Source of the DNA: Nitrospira sp.
Lineage (GTDB): Bacteria > Nitrospirota > Nitrospiria > Nitrospirales > Nitrospiraceae
Length of the DNA: 52,556 bases
Direction: 5' to 3'
Assembly (NCBI GenBank): GCA_005116815.1
Contig: SWDR01000028.1
Coordinates: forward strand, 1 to 52,556
Below, in pieces: positions 16,563-24,264 of this stretch (position 1 is its first letter; each line of letters opens with the position of its first letter). The translations under genes were made by a program, and so were the position numbers. The notes under the pieces are model-generated. The model saw only the letters and a list, made by a program, of their open reading frames with translations. It did no database searches and was not told where the DNA came from.

Positions 16563-17476
16563 CCAAGCCTCTGCTCAAGGCCATCCATTGGTTCAATCGC
16601 AACTCGAAAGCAGGCAGCAAGAAAAATATCGCGGCCCATTACGATCTGGGAAACGAGTTTTTCCGCCTCATGCTCGATGAAACGATGATGTATTCCTGTG
16701 CCTATTTCGAACGACCGGATGCGACCCTGGCAGAGGCTTCGCGGGCCAAGAACGAACGGATCTGCAGAAAACTGCAGTTGTTGCCGAGCGACCATCTGCT
16801 GGAAATCGGCACCGGCTGGGGCGGCTTTGCCATCCATGCCGCCTCACAGTACGGGTGCCGCGTGACCACCACAACAATCTCGCAGCAGCAATATACGGTC
16901 GCAGTTCAACGGGTGGAAGAAGCAGGACTGACCGATCGTGTCACGGTGATTCTGAAGGATTACCGTGATCTACCTCAGCTGGCCCAGCAATTCGACAAAC
17001 TGGTCTCGATCGAAATGATCGAAGCGGTGGGTTATCAATTCTTCGAGGAATTTTTTGCCGTCTGCAGCCGGATGCTGAAACCCAATGGTCTGATGTTGAT
17101 TCAAGGCATCACGATCGACGAAGGCATTTACGAACAGGCCAAGCGGTCGGTCGATTTCATTCAGCACTTCATGTTTCCAGGAAGCTGCATCCCGTCGGTC
17201 GCCGCATTGACTCAAGCCTCTGCAACAGGTGGCGGTCTCAGCCTCGTGCAGTTGGAAGACATCGGGGCCCACTATCCCTTCACCCTGCGAGCGTGGCGGC
17301 ACAATCTGTCAGAAAGAGGGTCGCAGATCTCGGCGCTAGGCTATCAACCGGAGTTTCTCCGCCTCTGGAATTTCTATCTTTGCTACTGTGAAGGTGGATT
17401 CCTCGAGCGCTCCATCAGCGATGTGCATCTCCTGTTTGCAAAGCCTGGGTGGCGCGCCGCCTCCGTCGAATACTGA
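16559..17476 (+). CDS. CFA synthase copy 2, methyltransferase fragment
   Basis: 305 residues from the ATG at 16559. The domain begins NRNSKAGSKKNIAAHYDLGN, followed by the SAM motif LLEIGTGWGGFAIHAA, then SIEMIEAVGYQFFEEF and LMLIQGITIDEGIYE, and ends in WNFYLCYCEGGFLERSISDV. All of the CFA synthase catalytic core appears present. Only the N-terminal domain is in another frame (16173-16562). GAGGGAGGA at 16541-16549, nine bases before the ATG, is a strong ribosome-binding site, so this part could be translated alone. In the intact family it is one polypeptide of about 430 residues that cyclopropanates phospholipid acyl chains. Confidence 0.85.
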   Translation: MTKPLLKAIHWFNRNSKAGSKKNIAAHYDLGNEFFRLMLDETMMYSCAYFERPDATLAEASRAKNERICRKLQLLPSDHLLEIGTGWGGFAIHAASQYGCRVTTTTISQQQYTVAVQRVEEAGLTDRVTVILKDYRDLPQLAQQFDKLVSIEMIEAVGYQFFEEFFAVCSRMLKPNGLMLIQGITIDEGIYEQAKRSVDFIQHFMFPGSCIPSVAALTQASATGGGLSLVQLEDIGAHYPFTLRAWRHNLSERGSQISALGYQPEFLRLWNFYLCYCEGGFLERSISDVHLLFAKPGWRAASVEY

Positions 17477-18003
17477 GCCGAATCTGGAACGTCTTGGGAT
17501 TTCAAGCTGCGTGGTTCGCCTGAGTCCTTGGGGCCGCGCACGATCACCCCTGGCTCGGCCCTCTCGCAGTCCTACTTCTCTTGACGGAGCACATTGCGAT
17601 CGTACCGGACTGGCAGCAGGCCGTTCGCCGTATCCTGTTCATCGGCCTGCTCGGAATGTTTGTCGATAGCAGGCTGGGTTTTGTGGGAGTGCTCCAGTAT
17701 CGAGACGGCCTAGGCGCCGGTTGGATCTGCCCCCCCTGGCTGACCGCGCTCTGGATGGCCTTTGCGACGACGCTGAAATCTTCCCTCGGCTGGCTGGAGG
17801 GATGTTATGCAGCCGCAGCGATCGCGGGAGGAATCTTCGGTCCCCTCAGTTATTACGGCGGTCATGCGGCAGGAGCCTTACGCGTGAGAGGAGACCTTGT
17901 TGACGGCCTTCTGGTCTTAACGGTTCTTTGGGCAGTTCTACTTCCAGGGCTCTTGTGGCTGGGAGCAGCATCCAATCTTAAGCCGAAAACAGAGAGCGGT
18001 TAA
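17473..18003 (+). pseudogene. DUF2878 copy 2, interrupted by in-frame TGA at a cysteine position
   Basis: The frame from 17473 (CTG overlapping the CFA stop, where an ATG would be expected) reads SRIWNVLGFQAAWFA, then TGA at 17521-17523, then VLGAAHDHPWLGPLAV. It continues through 17581 to the stop at 18001. The intact paralogue at 11387 reads FQIGWFACVWSA, so the TGA replaces the conserved Cys codon. The rest keeps the family blocks PPWLTALWMAFATTLKSSLG and FGPLSYYGGHAAGA. A 140-residue piece from 17581 could still be made. Nonsense mutation is the simplest reading. Selenocysteine insertion is not excluded by sequence alone, but no selenocysteine genes are seen. Confidence 0.75.
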
Positions 18004-18136
18004 ATCGGCCAGGGAGTTGGTAAACTCTGCCCTGATCGGATATCTGTCTCGGCGAGAGGCTCCACGAATAGTCAGATGCGATCCGCCCGCGAGCAGTGTA
18101 GAATGCCGACGACAATCTTACTTTCTAGGAGACACG

Positions 18137-18724
18137 ATGGCAATCGAGACTCACAAGCAACAACTGGCCAGGGCATTTCACGACACACAGTCGTTTAAAT
18201 GGGATCCTGGAACCGGGTTCACCCTCGCGTCCGGCTTGAAGAGCCCTTTCTACGTCGATTGCCGGTCTTTGATGGCCCATCCAGGCTCACGCCGTCTCGT
18301 GGCGAGCCTGGCCTATGAGGCATTGAGGCCGGTCGAACTTGATTGCCTTGGTGGACTAGAAATTGGGGCGATCTCCATTGCCACGAGTATCTCGGACTTT
18401 GCGTTCATCGCCCAAACACCTCGAACATGGCGGACCTTCGTGGTGCGGAAGCAAGCGAAGGATCACGGGCTCGGGAAACTCATCGAAGGGTCGTTTCAGC
18501 CAGGGGATCGAGCCGTGATCGTGGACGATGTGCTCACCAGCGGGGGATCGCTTCTCAAAGCAGTAACGGCTGCCAGGGGCGCAGGTCTGGTGGTGACGCA
18601 TGCCTTAGTGATCGTCGATCGGAAGGAGCAGGAGGGGCGTCGTACGGTGGAAGCTGAAGGGTTGACCCTCCTGAGCCTCTTGACCATTGACGACTTGACC
18701 AGTGCGCGGCCAACCCCCTCGTAA
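18137..18724 (+). CDS. pyrE: Orotate phosphoribosyltransferase
   Basis: 195 residues from the ATG at 18137 (TAGGAGA at 18126-18132). Longer versions lack a good ribosome-binding site and add unconserved residues. It transfers the phosphoribosyl group of PRPP to orotate, giving OMP in pyrimidine synthesis. The PRPP-binding signature VIVDDVLTSGGS is at 127-138. The flexible-loop block FVVRKQAKDHG is at 101-111, and the substrate loop LASGLKSPFYVD lies near residue 30. It follows the light cluster after 133 bp and converges with the lipoprotein gene. It probably has its own promoter, although only weak -10-like sequence (TAGAAT near 18100) is visible. Confidence 0.93.
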   Translation: MAIETHKQQLARAFHDTQSFKWDPGTGFTLASGLKSPFYVDCRSLMAHPGSRRLVASLAYEALRPVELDCLGGLEIGAISIATSISDFAFIAQTPRTWRTFVVRKQAKDHGLGKLIEGSFQPGDRAVIVDDVLTSGGSLLKAVTAARGAGLVVTHALVIVDRKEQEGRRTVEAEGLTLLSLLTIDDLTSARPTPS

Positions 18725-18735
18725 CGAAGCGACTC

Positions 18736-19044
18736 TTACTTACACTGAAACTCGATACCCCACCGGCGCTCCCGTACCAGTTCCTGTGCGCCTTCAACCG
18801 GGCTGGCCATACGAGATCGGCCCTTCGTTTCGCCCTCACGCACAATGGTATAGAGGCCGCCGCATTTTTCTTTCATTAGGACCATGGCATCTTTACGAAA
18901 CGATGACAACATCGATCCCTGCTCCCCTTTGAAGGGATAAGAGACCACCCCACCGTCTTCCCGTTCCTGAACCAATTTGGCTCCTTCGGCGCAGCCGAGC
19001 AGGAGGATGACCATGAGGAGTGCGAGGCTTGACCAAATCTTCAT
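18736..19044 (-). CDS. Hypothetical lipoprotein
   Basis: 102 residues with a lipoprotein signal peptide and lipobox LLGC (Cys at residue 18). The mature part is charged and contains two further cysteines (EKCGG and EFQC at the extreme end), possibly a disulfide. No family is recognised. It ends 11 bp from the convergent pyrE stop and is divergent from the rhodanese gene. Confidence 0.72.
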   Translation of the reverse strand: MKIWSSLALLMVILLLGCAEGAKLVQEREDGGVVSYPFKGEQGSMLSSFRKDAMVLMKEKCGGLYTIVREGETKGRSRMASPVEGAQELVRERRWGIEFQCK

Positions 19045-19118
19045 GCGGTCCCTATCATATTCATGGGAATGAACTCGGTGAAACGATTGTCTACCCTGTT
19101 ACGGCAAGGAGGCCAGCC

Positions 19119-19544
19119 ATGACCACGCGCATATTCATCACACTCGTCAGTCTGTTGCTCCTGTCTACCGTCACGATCAGTGGAGTCTCGGCCTATCATT
19201 CCTATCTGCTCACCGTGCAGCAATTACGCGCCGGATTGGCCAAGGGCCCTTCCATGAACCAGAAGGGGTTTATCTTGATCGATGTCCGGACCACGGAAGA
19301 ACATGCGGCCGGATTTATTCCAGGAACCGACGTGAATATCGAGTTCAAAGAAATGAAGGCTCGGCATCGTGATATAGGGGCGCAGCTTGAAGACCATCTG
19401 GTGGTCTACTGCCAATCAGGCCATCGCAGCAACATTGCCGCAGAAACGTTGGCAGACTTGGGCTACCGCCATGTCTATAACGTCACCGGCAGCATGAACG
19501 CCTGGCTCGAGGCAGGCTATCCGGTTGAGTCGGAACGCCGCTAG
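19119..19544 (+). CDS. Membrane-anchored rhodanese-domain protein
   Basis: 141 residues. The ATG at 19119 follows AAGGAGG (19106-19112). Upstream frame residues are not protein-like. An N-terminal hydrophobic segment (residues 4-25) is a signal peptide or anchor. The rhodanese domain (about 33-136) contains FILIDVRTTEEHAAGFIPG and the active-site loop CQSGHRS with Cys98, so sulfurtransferase chemistry is possible. It ends with the conserved NVTGSMNAWLEAGYP. The location would be the periplasm or outer face of the membrane. Neighbours give no pathway. Confidence 0.88.
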   Translation: MTTRIFITLVSLLLLSTVTISGVSAYHSYLLTVQQLRAGLAKGPSMNQKGFILIDVRTTEEHAAGFIPGTDVNIEFKEMKARHRDIGAQLEDHLVVYCQSGHRSNIAAETLADLGYRHVYNVTGSMNAWLEAGYPVESERR

Positions 19545-19576
19545 TTCAACTCATTGTCCCACGACCACACGTTCTC

Positions 19577-20473
19577 CTACCGAGTCTTGGCGGCCGGTTG
19601 GTCGCGGCGCGGACTGATCCCGATCACGGCCGGAAGCCCGATGTGGATTGTCGTGCTACCTTCTAACAACGGTATCCAACTGTGAAAGCCTGCCATCGCC
19701 ATCGTGGCCTGTCGAAGCGACGGGCTGACGGCGATATCGGAGGAGGACCCTCCATCCATGGCCATGACCTGGCGCAGGGAAGGAAAGGCATCGCGCAGAC
19801 ATTCTCCAAGGGCATGGAGCGACACCACTTCCGTGGTCTTGAGGATGAGCAGATGCCCATTGCCTTGTTCTGCAACGAGGGTCTGATGGGCGCGTTTTCC
19901 AGTTTGCCGCACGCGGACTTTTCCTGTCCGGTCCAACAACATCAGCGATTGCGCTACTTCTCGAAAGGCTAGCTGTTGTTCGTCGAACGCGTCAAAGGTT
20001 AGGTCCAAGACCCGCGCGCGGCGTGAACCGGCCTCAGCCGGTTCTGCCGCAAACAGTCCAAGCCAGGTTGCATGCCGCTTGCTCCCCATCGAGCGCCCGT
20101 TCCCATAGAGGAGACCCAGGTAGGCATAATTCTCACGGAACAGTCCCGCATTGAAGACCAGGTCGTGACCGGTACGTTCTTGCCATTGGCGAATATCGGG
20201 CGGGTCCGAAAGACCCTCTTGCTGATAGTAATGAACGGTAAAGCGATACCGATCGGGGTCGATGTCGACGGCGATCATCGGAGCCACGTCTGGGCATTGC
20301 GCGTGCGGATTCCAGACGGAGATGGATAAACCGTCTCCCAATCGATCCCCCGAGAGGTCTTGCGCCATGGCGATCGACTGGCCACTGAGCACAACAAAGA
20401 GGAACCCCAGGAGAAGCTGGGAGACAAGGGTACGTGGGAGAGGCAAATAGATGCGAGAGTCCTGTGCCATCAT
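19577..20473 (-). CDS. Secreted phosphodiester glycosidase (NAGPA/DUF2233 family)
   Basis: 298 residues with the start at 20473. A signal peptide ends near SIAMAQ (about residue 37). The family fold follows, with LVFNAGLFREN, the GLLYGNGRSMGS segment and the C-terminal catalytic-region motif AMDGGSSSDIA. The family removes GlcNAc or similar sugars from phosphodiesters (mammalian uncovering enzyme, Bacillus YceG-like relatives). The substrate here is unknown. The frame can be extended to an ATG at 20560, two bases after the kinase stop, but that adds 29 residues in front of the signal peptide. The promoter at 20486-20515 fits the shorter form. Confidence 0.82.
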   Translation of the reverse strand: MMAQDSRIYLPLPRTLVSQLLLGFLFVVLSGQSIAMAQDLSGDRLGDGLSISVWNPHAQCPDVAPMIAVDIDPDRYRFTVHYYQQEGLSDPPDIRQWQERTGHDLVFNAGLFRENYAYLGLLYGNGRSMGSKRHATWLGLFAAEPAEAGSRRARVLDLTFDAFDEQQLAFREVAQSLMLLDRTGKVRVRQTGKRAHQTLVAEQGNGHLLILKTTEVVSLHALGECLRDAFPSLRQVMAMDGGSSSDIAVSPSLRQATMAMAGFHSWIPLLEGSTTIHIGLPAVIGISPRRDQPAAKTR

Positions 20474-20485
20474 ATCTCGGAATCG

Positions 20486-20515
20486 AGTATAGAGAGCGCA
20501 TCTATCGAGCGTCAA
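20486..20515 (-). promoter_or_regulatory. Promoter of the phosphodiester glycosidase gene
   Basis: On the minus strand TTGACG (20515-20510), an 18-bp spacer and TATACT (20491-20486). Transcription should start about six bases before the ATG at 20473, leaving almost no leader, and no Shine-Dalgarno sequence is seen there. It lies within the extended frame of the gene and supports the shorter start. Confidence 0.55.
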
Positions 20516-20562
20516 TTCCGTCAAGGGAACGAGATGCCGGCTGTCACGCGGCTCTCGCATCG

Positions 20563-22185
20563 TCAGTGCGGAGTCGGCAGAGATGTTGAGGAGGGGGTGC
20601 CGGTCTTATCTGATGAGGTCTGAAGATCCAGTAAGTCACGGACTGCGCGAGCCAGAACCTCAGGCGTGAAGGGCTTTTGCAGGAAGCTGCTCGTGCCTTC
20701 TTCTTGTCCTGCCATAATACCGACGTCATCCATATACCCCGACATAAACAGCGTTCGCAAATCCGGCTTGATGGCGGAGAGATGCTGTGCCAACTCCCGT
20801 CCACCCATGCCTGGCATGACGACATCGGTCAACAGCAGTTGTAAGGATCCTGCTTGTTGTGTCGCCACTAGACAAGCCTCAATTCCACTCTTCGCTTCTA
20901 GGACGCGGTAACCCAACTTGCGCAATTCGTCGCGCACAAGCGTACGGACGCTCGGCTCATCTTCCACCACAAGAATCGTTTCCGTGCCTCGCTGTGGCTG
21001 TCCCGATGATTGGATCGCCGGAGGGATGAAGAGATCGGACTCGACATTCGGAAAATAGAGATCGAAGCGCGTGCCATGCCCCACTCGGCTGATGACATCG
21101 ATGGCACCGCCGCATTGGGTGACAATGCCAAATACTGTGGAGAGACCCAGACCGCTGCCCTTCCCCTCCCCCTTCGTCGTGAAGAAAGGCTCAAAGATAT
21201 GGGATTGTGTCTTGCGGTCCATACCGCAGCCGGTATCCGTGACGGCCAATCGGACGTAGGGACCGGGAGGGAGCGGGGTCAGGTGGTAGACCGGACTGCG
21301 GGTCAACTCAACCTGGGCTGTTTCAATCGTCAGCGTCCCGCCATTCGGCATGGCGTCTCTCGCGTTGACGACGAGATTGACCAGGACCTGCTCAAGCTGC
21401 GCCTGGTCGGCGCACAGCCGGCCATTCGTTGGGTCGAGCGTGGTGACCAGTTTGATATTCGTACCGATCAGGCGGCCCAGCAGACTGACCAAACTTGTGA
21501 CGGCGGTATTGAGCGACAGCACTTTGGGGTCCAGCGATTGTTTGCGGCTGAACGCGAGAAGCTGACGGATCAACGTCGCAGCCCGTTCGCCGGCCTTTAA
21601 GGTTTCATCGACCTTTCCCCGAAGAGGATGCTGTGGGCCAAGCTCCGTCGAGATGACTTGGCTGTAGCCCAAGATAACGGTCAGGAGATTATTGAAGTCA
21701 TGCGCGATCCCACCGGCCAACCGTCCCACCGCTTCCATCTTCTGGGACTGCCGAAACTGTTTCTCGCTCTGCCGCAGGGCCTCTTCAGCCCGTTTCCGTT
21801 CGGCTCGATCGTCGAGTTCACGCAAGGCGCGCTGAATCGATGGCACCAATCGTCCAAGCCGTTGCTTGAGGACATAGTCTGTCGCGCCTTGATGCATGGC
21901 GTCGATCGCCAGCTCCTCTCCAATGGTGGCCGAAACGAAGAGAAACGGCACATCTGGACAATGCTGACGGGCCAACGCGAGAGCTGCCATGCCATCGAAA
22001 CCTGGGATGGAATAGTCCGCGAGGATGAGGTCGAGCCGGCCGGCCTTCAGGGCTGCCAGAAAAGCCTGACGCGTGTCGACGAGTTGCGACTGACAGGGAA
22101 TTCCGCCCTCGATCAAGGTGGCCGTAATCAATTCGGCGTCAACCGGATTGTCTTCAAGTTGGAGCAGACGGAGAGGGGTTTTCAC
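20563..22185 (-). CDS. Hybrid sensor histidine kinase, REC-HisKA-HATPase-REC
   Basis: 540 residues, cytoplasmic, with no membrane segment. The first receiver domain (about 5-125) has LEDN and the phospho-acceptor region LILADYSIPG. The dimerisation box is KMEAVGRLAGGIAHDFNNLL with the canonical His. The ATPase domain has NLVVNARDAMPNGG, DTGCGMD and GSGLGLSTVFGIV. A second receiver follows (ILVVEDEPSVR, LLLTDVVMPGMGG). It is the last gene of a leftward three-gene set, 18 bp after the REC-only regulator, and probably takes its input from that regulator or from the CHASE3 kinase. The signal is unknown. Confidence 0.93.
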   Translation of the reverse strand: MKTPLRLLQLEDNPVDAELITATLIEGGIPCQSQLVDTRQAFLAALKAGRLDLILADYSIPGFDGMAALALARQHCPDVPFLFVSATIGEELAIDAMHQGATDYVLKQRLGRLVPSIQRALRELDDRAERKRAEEALRQSEKQFRQSQKMEAVGRLAGGIAHDFNNLLTVILGYSQVISTELGPQHPLRGKVDETLKAGERAATLIRQLLAFSRKQSLDPKVLSLNTAVTSLVSLLGRLIGTNIKLVTTLDPTNGRLCADQAQLEQVLVNLVVNARDAMPNGGTLTIETAQVELTRSPVYHLTPLPPGPYVRLAVTDTGCGMDRKTQSHIFEPFFTTKGEGKGSGLGLSTVFGIVTQCGGAIDVISRVGHGTRFDLYFPNVESDLFIPPAIQSSGQPQRGTETILVVEDEPSVRTLVRDELRKLGYRVLEAKSGIEACLVATQQAGSLQLLLTDVVMPGMGGRELAQHLSAIKPDLRTLFMSGYMDDVGIMAGQEEGTSSFLQKPFTPEVLARAVRDLLDLQTSSDKTGTPSSTSLPTPH

Positions 22186-22203
22186 AAGTCCTTTACAGGG
22201 CAG

Positions 22204-22659
22204 CTAGTTGGTCGACGCGGAGCTGTCCGGGGGTGGTTCGTTGATGATGCCCCAAAACACACTGAGTTCTTTCACGGCCGTGATGAACTGGTGAAACTCA
22301 ACCGGCTTCACCACATAGGCATTGGCGCCCAGCGCATAACTTTGCGCCAAATCGCACTCCTCTCTCGAGGACGTGAGCATGACGACCGGAATCGGTTTGA
22401 GATTCACATCGCTCTTGATCGTCCGTAACACTTCGAGTCCGTCGACTTTCGGCATCTTGAGGTCGAGGAACACGACCACGGGATTGCCAGGCTCTCTGGA
22501 GGCAAAGGCCCCTCGGCAATAGAGGTAGTCGAGGACTTCAGCCCCGTCATGGCAGACCACCACCTTATCGGCGATGTGATGCTCCTCCATGGCAGCGAGC
22601 GCCAACTCGGCGTCGCGAGGGTTATCTTCCGCAAGCAAGATTGGTTTGACTGTGGTCAT
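22204..22659 (-). CDS. Single-domain response regulator (Rcp1-like)
   Basis: 151 residues from the ATG at 22659, which overlaps the stop of the upstream kinase (ATGA). The extra 23 residues of the longer frame are unlikely. There is a single receiver domain: ILLAEDNPRDAELALAAMEE supplies the acidic pair, VVVFLDLKMPKVDG the phospho-acceptor Asp, VVMLTSS the Thr/Ser switch and YVVKPVEF the Lys. There is no output domain, so it relays phosphate, as in Rcp1-type partners of CHASE3 or phytochrome-like kinases. The likely donor is the kinase at 22656-24134, and the target may be the hybrid kinase downstream. Confidence 0.92.
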   Translation of the reverse strand: MTTVKPILLAEDNPRDAELALAAMEEHHIADKVVVCHDGAEVLDYLYCRGAFASREPGNPVVVFLDLKMPKVDGLEVLRTIKSDVNLKPIPVVMLTSSREECDLAQSYALGANAYVVKPVEFHQFITAVKELSVFWGIINEPPPDSSASTN

Positions 22660-24134
22660 TTGAGAGACCTCGCGACTGGAAGGGAAAAGTAGAAGGTCGC
22701 GCCTTGATCGAGCGCCCCTTCGGCCCACGTCCGCCCACCGTGCCGATGGATAATCCGACGCACGTTTGCGAGCCCGATGCCGGTCCCTTCAAACTCATCG
22801 CTCCGATGGAGACGCTGAAACACCCCGAATAACTTATTCACATACTGCATGTCGAATCCCACCCCATTGTCTCGCACAAAGATCTCGACCTCGCTCGGGT
22901 TTCGTTTCGTGGCGCCGATCTCGATCTTCGCCTCAGGCCTGGTGGCGGTAAATTTCAACGCGTTGGTGATGAGATTCACGAACACTTGGCGAAGCATCGC
23001 CGGATCGCCTAACACGAGCGGCAATGGGCTCATTGTCCAGGAGATTGTGCGGCCTTGCAAGTCAAGATGCAAATCGTGGAGGACCGTCTTGACGAGCTGG
23101 TCCAAATTGACCGTGGTGCGCAGCATGTCCTGCCGGCCCATACGGGAAAACACCAGTAAATCGTCAATGAGCTGCCCCATCTGTTTGGCGGAATCTGAAA
23201 TGGTCTGGAGATACCGGCGCGCTTTGTCATTGAGCGCCTCACCGGCTGCCTTCGACAAGAGAGCGGCATACCCGTCGATATGACGGAGTGGGGCGCGGAG
23301 GTCGTGCGACACGGAATAGCTGAACGCTTCCAACTCTTTATTCGCGGCCTGCAGCAATTCACCCCTGTTTTCCAGCTCCGCGGCGACGCGGCGGCGCTCA
23401 GTGACATCGTGATGGATGAGAAAGTAGACGGAGGCCAAGAGCACTAGCTGCAAGAGCGCGCCCAGTCCGAGCAAGGCAATCGTATTTTTCGTGCTTCCGG
23501 CGGACTGACGGACTCGGGATTGAAGGGCTCGCTGCTCAGCCCCGTCGAGCTCAGTCATCACCGTGTGAATTCTCTCAAGCTCGTTCTTTGCCGCTCCGGA
23601 GAGAGCGAGGTGGCGGACCGCCTCATAGCCATCTTTCTCTCGTCTGGTGATGGCGCGCGCCTCCGCATCCAATTGCCGGTCGATGAGGGCTTCGAGCGTC
23701 ACCACCCGGGATTGCTGTTCGGGCCACTCGTTCGTCAGACCCCTGAGATACCGAAGGTATTCCGGCATCTGCTCGACGGTGCTACGGTAGAACTTCAAAT
23801 AGGACTCTTCCCCTGTCACCAGGTAGCGCCGATGCCCTCGTTCAGTCGCGTCGAGGGCTTCGCTCACCGATTCGAGCAACTGCACTAACTCATGGCTCTT
23901 GCTGTCGAGCCGGCTATTCTCAATCAACACGGAGGTGTTGCGATAGGAAATGGCGCTGATGACCACAATGCCGGCAAACACGAGCCCAAAACCTGCGAGG
24001 ACGCGCCGCTCAATCGACCAATGGGTCAACCATTCCATGAGTCTGCCATTCTTGGGAGTCGGAGCCGGACTGGTGCCTGGAGCCGGTTCAGGCGTGATGG
24101 GCATGACCGGATGTTGTGGTGCGACAGAAGCCAT
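22656..24134 (-). CDS. Membrane sensor histidine kinase with CHASE3-type sensor domain
   Basis: 492 residues. A Pro-rich N-terminus, first membrane helix at about 45-65, an extracytoplasmic helical sensor of CHASE3 type (about 68-205, including ATERGHRRYLVTGEESYL), a second membrane helix (about 218-240), a short coiled coil, the His box FSYSVSHDLRAPLRHIDGYA, and a HATPase domain with NLITNALKFT, DNGVGFDMQY and GTGIGLANVRRII. It is first of the three-gene signalling set and coupled to the response regulator by ATGA. A gap of 130 bp separates it from the end of nuoN, so it is probably transcribed apart from complex I. Confidence 0.93.
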   Translation of the reverse strand: MASVAPQHPVMPITPEPAPGTSPAPTPKNGRLMEWLTHWSIERRVLAGFGLVFAGIVVISAISYRNTSVLIENSRLDSKSHELVQLLESVSEALDATERGHRRYLVTGEESYLKFYRSTVEQMPEYLRYLRGLTNEWPEQQSRVVTLEALIDRQLDAEARAITRREKDGYEAVRHLALSGAAKNELERIHTVMTELDGAEQRALQSRVRQSAGSTKNTIALLGLGALLQLVLLASVYFLIHHDVTERRRVAAELENRGELLQAANKELEAFSYSVSHDLRAPLRHIDGYAALLSKAAGEALNDKARRYLQTISDSAKQMGQLIDDLLVFSRMGRQDMLRTTVNLDQLVKTVLHDLHLDLQGRTISWTMSPLPLVLGDPAMLRQVFVNLITNALKFTATRPEAKIEIGATKRNPSEVEIFVRDNGVGFDMQYVNKLFGVFQRLHRSDEFEGTGIGLANVRRIIHRHGGRTWAEGALDQGATFYFSLPVARSLK

Positions 24135-24264
24135 GGCTTAAGCGTCTGCAGAAGTGTGAGTGCGAGGAATTACTATGGCCACTATACTCTGAGCCGGAAG
24201 ACCCTGCAAAAAATATTGCAGCAGACTTCTCGCCGAACGCCGCGCGGAACCGACTCGTATGGGT

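Noticed and set aside
17521-17570. A SECIS-like fold after the TGA of the second DUF2878 gene.
   Set aside because: The available pairing (GGGGCCG with CGGCCCT) leaves a 19-base loop and no convincing apical structure. No selenocysteine gene is in the window, so selenoprotein is not claimed.
20474-20560. Longer start of the phosphodiester glycosidase at 20560.
   Set aside because: It would put 29 polar residues before the signal peptide, and a promoter lies inside this segment. The start at 20473 is preferred, but the longer form cannot be excluded by sequence.
24206-24222. CTGCA-N6-TGCAG palindrome between nuoN and the CHASE3 kinase as a terminator.
   Set aside because: The stem is only five base pairs and lacks a T-tract on either strand.
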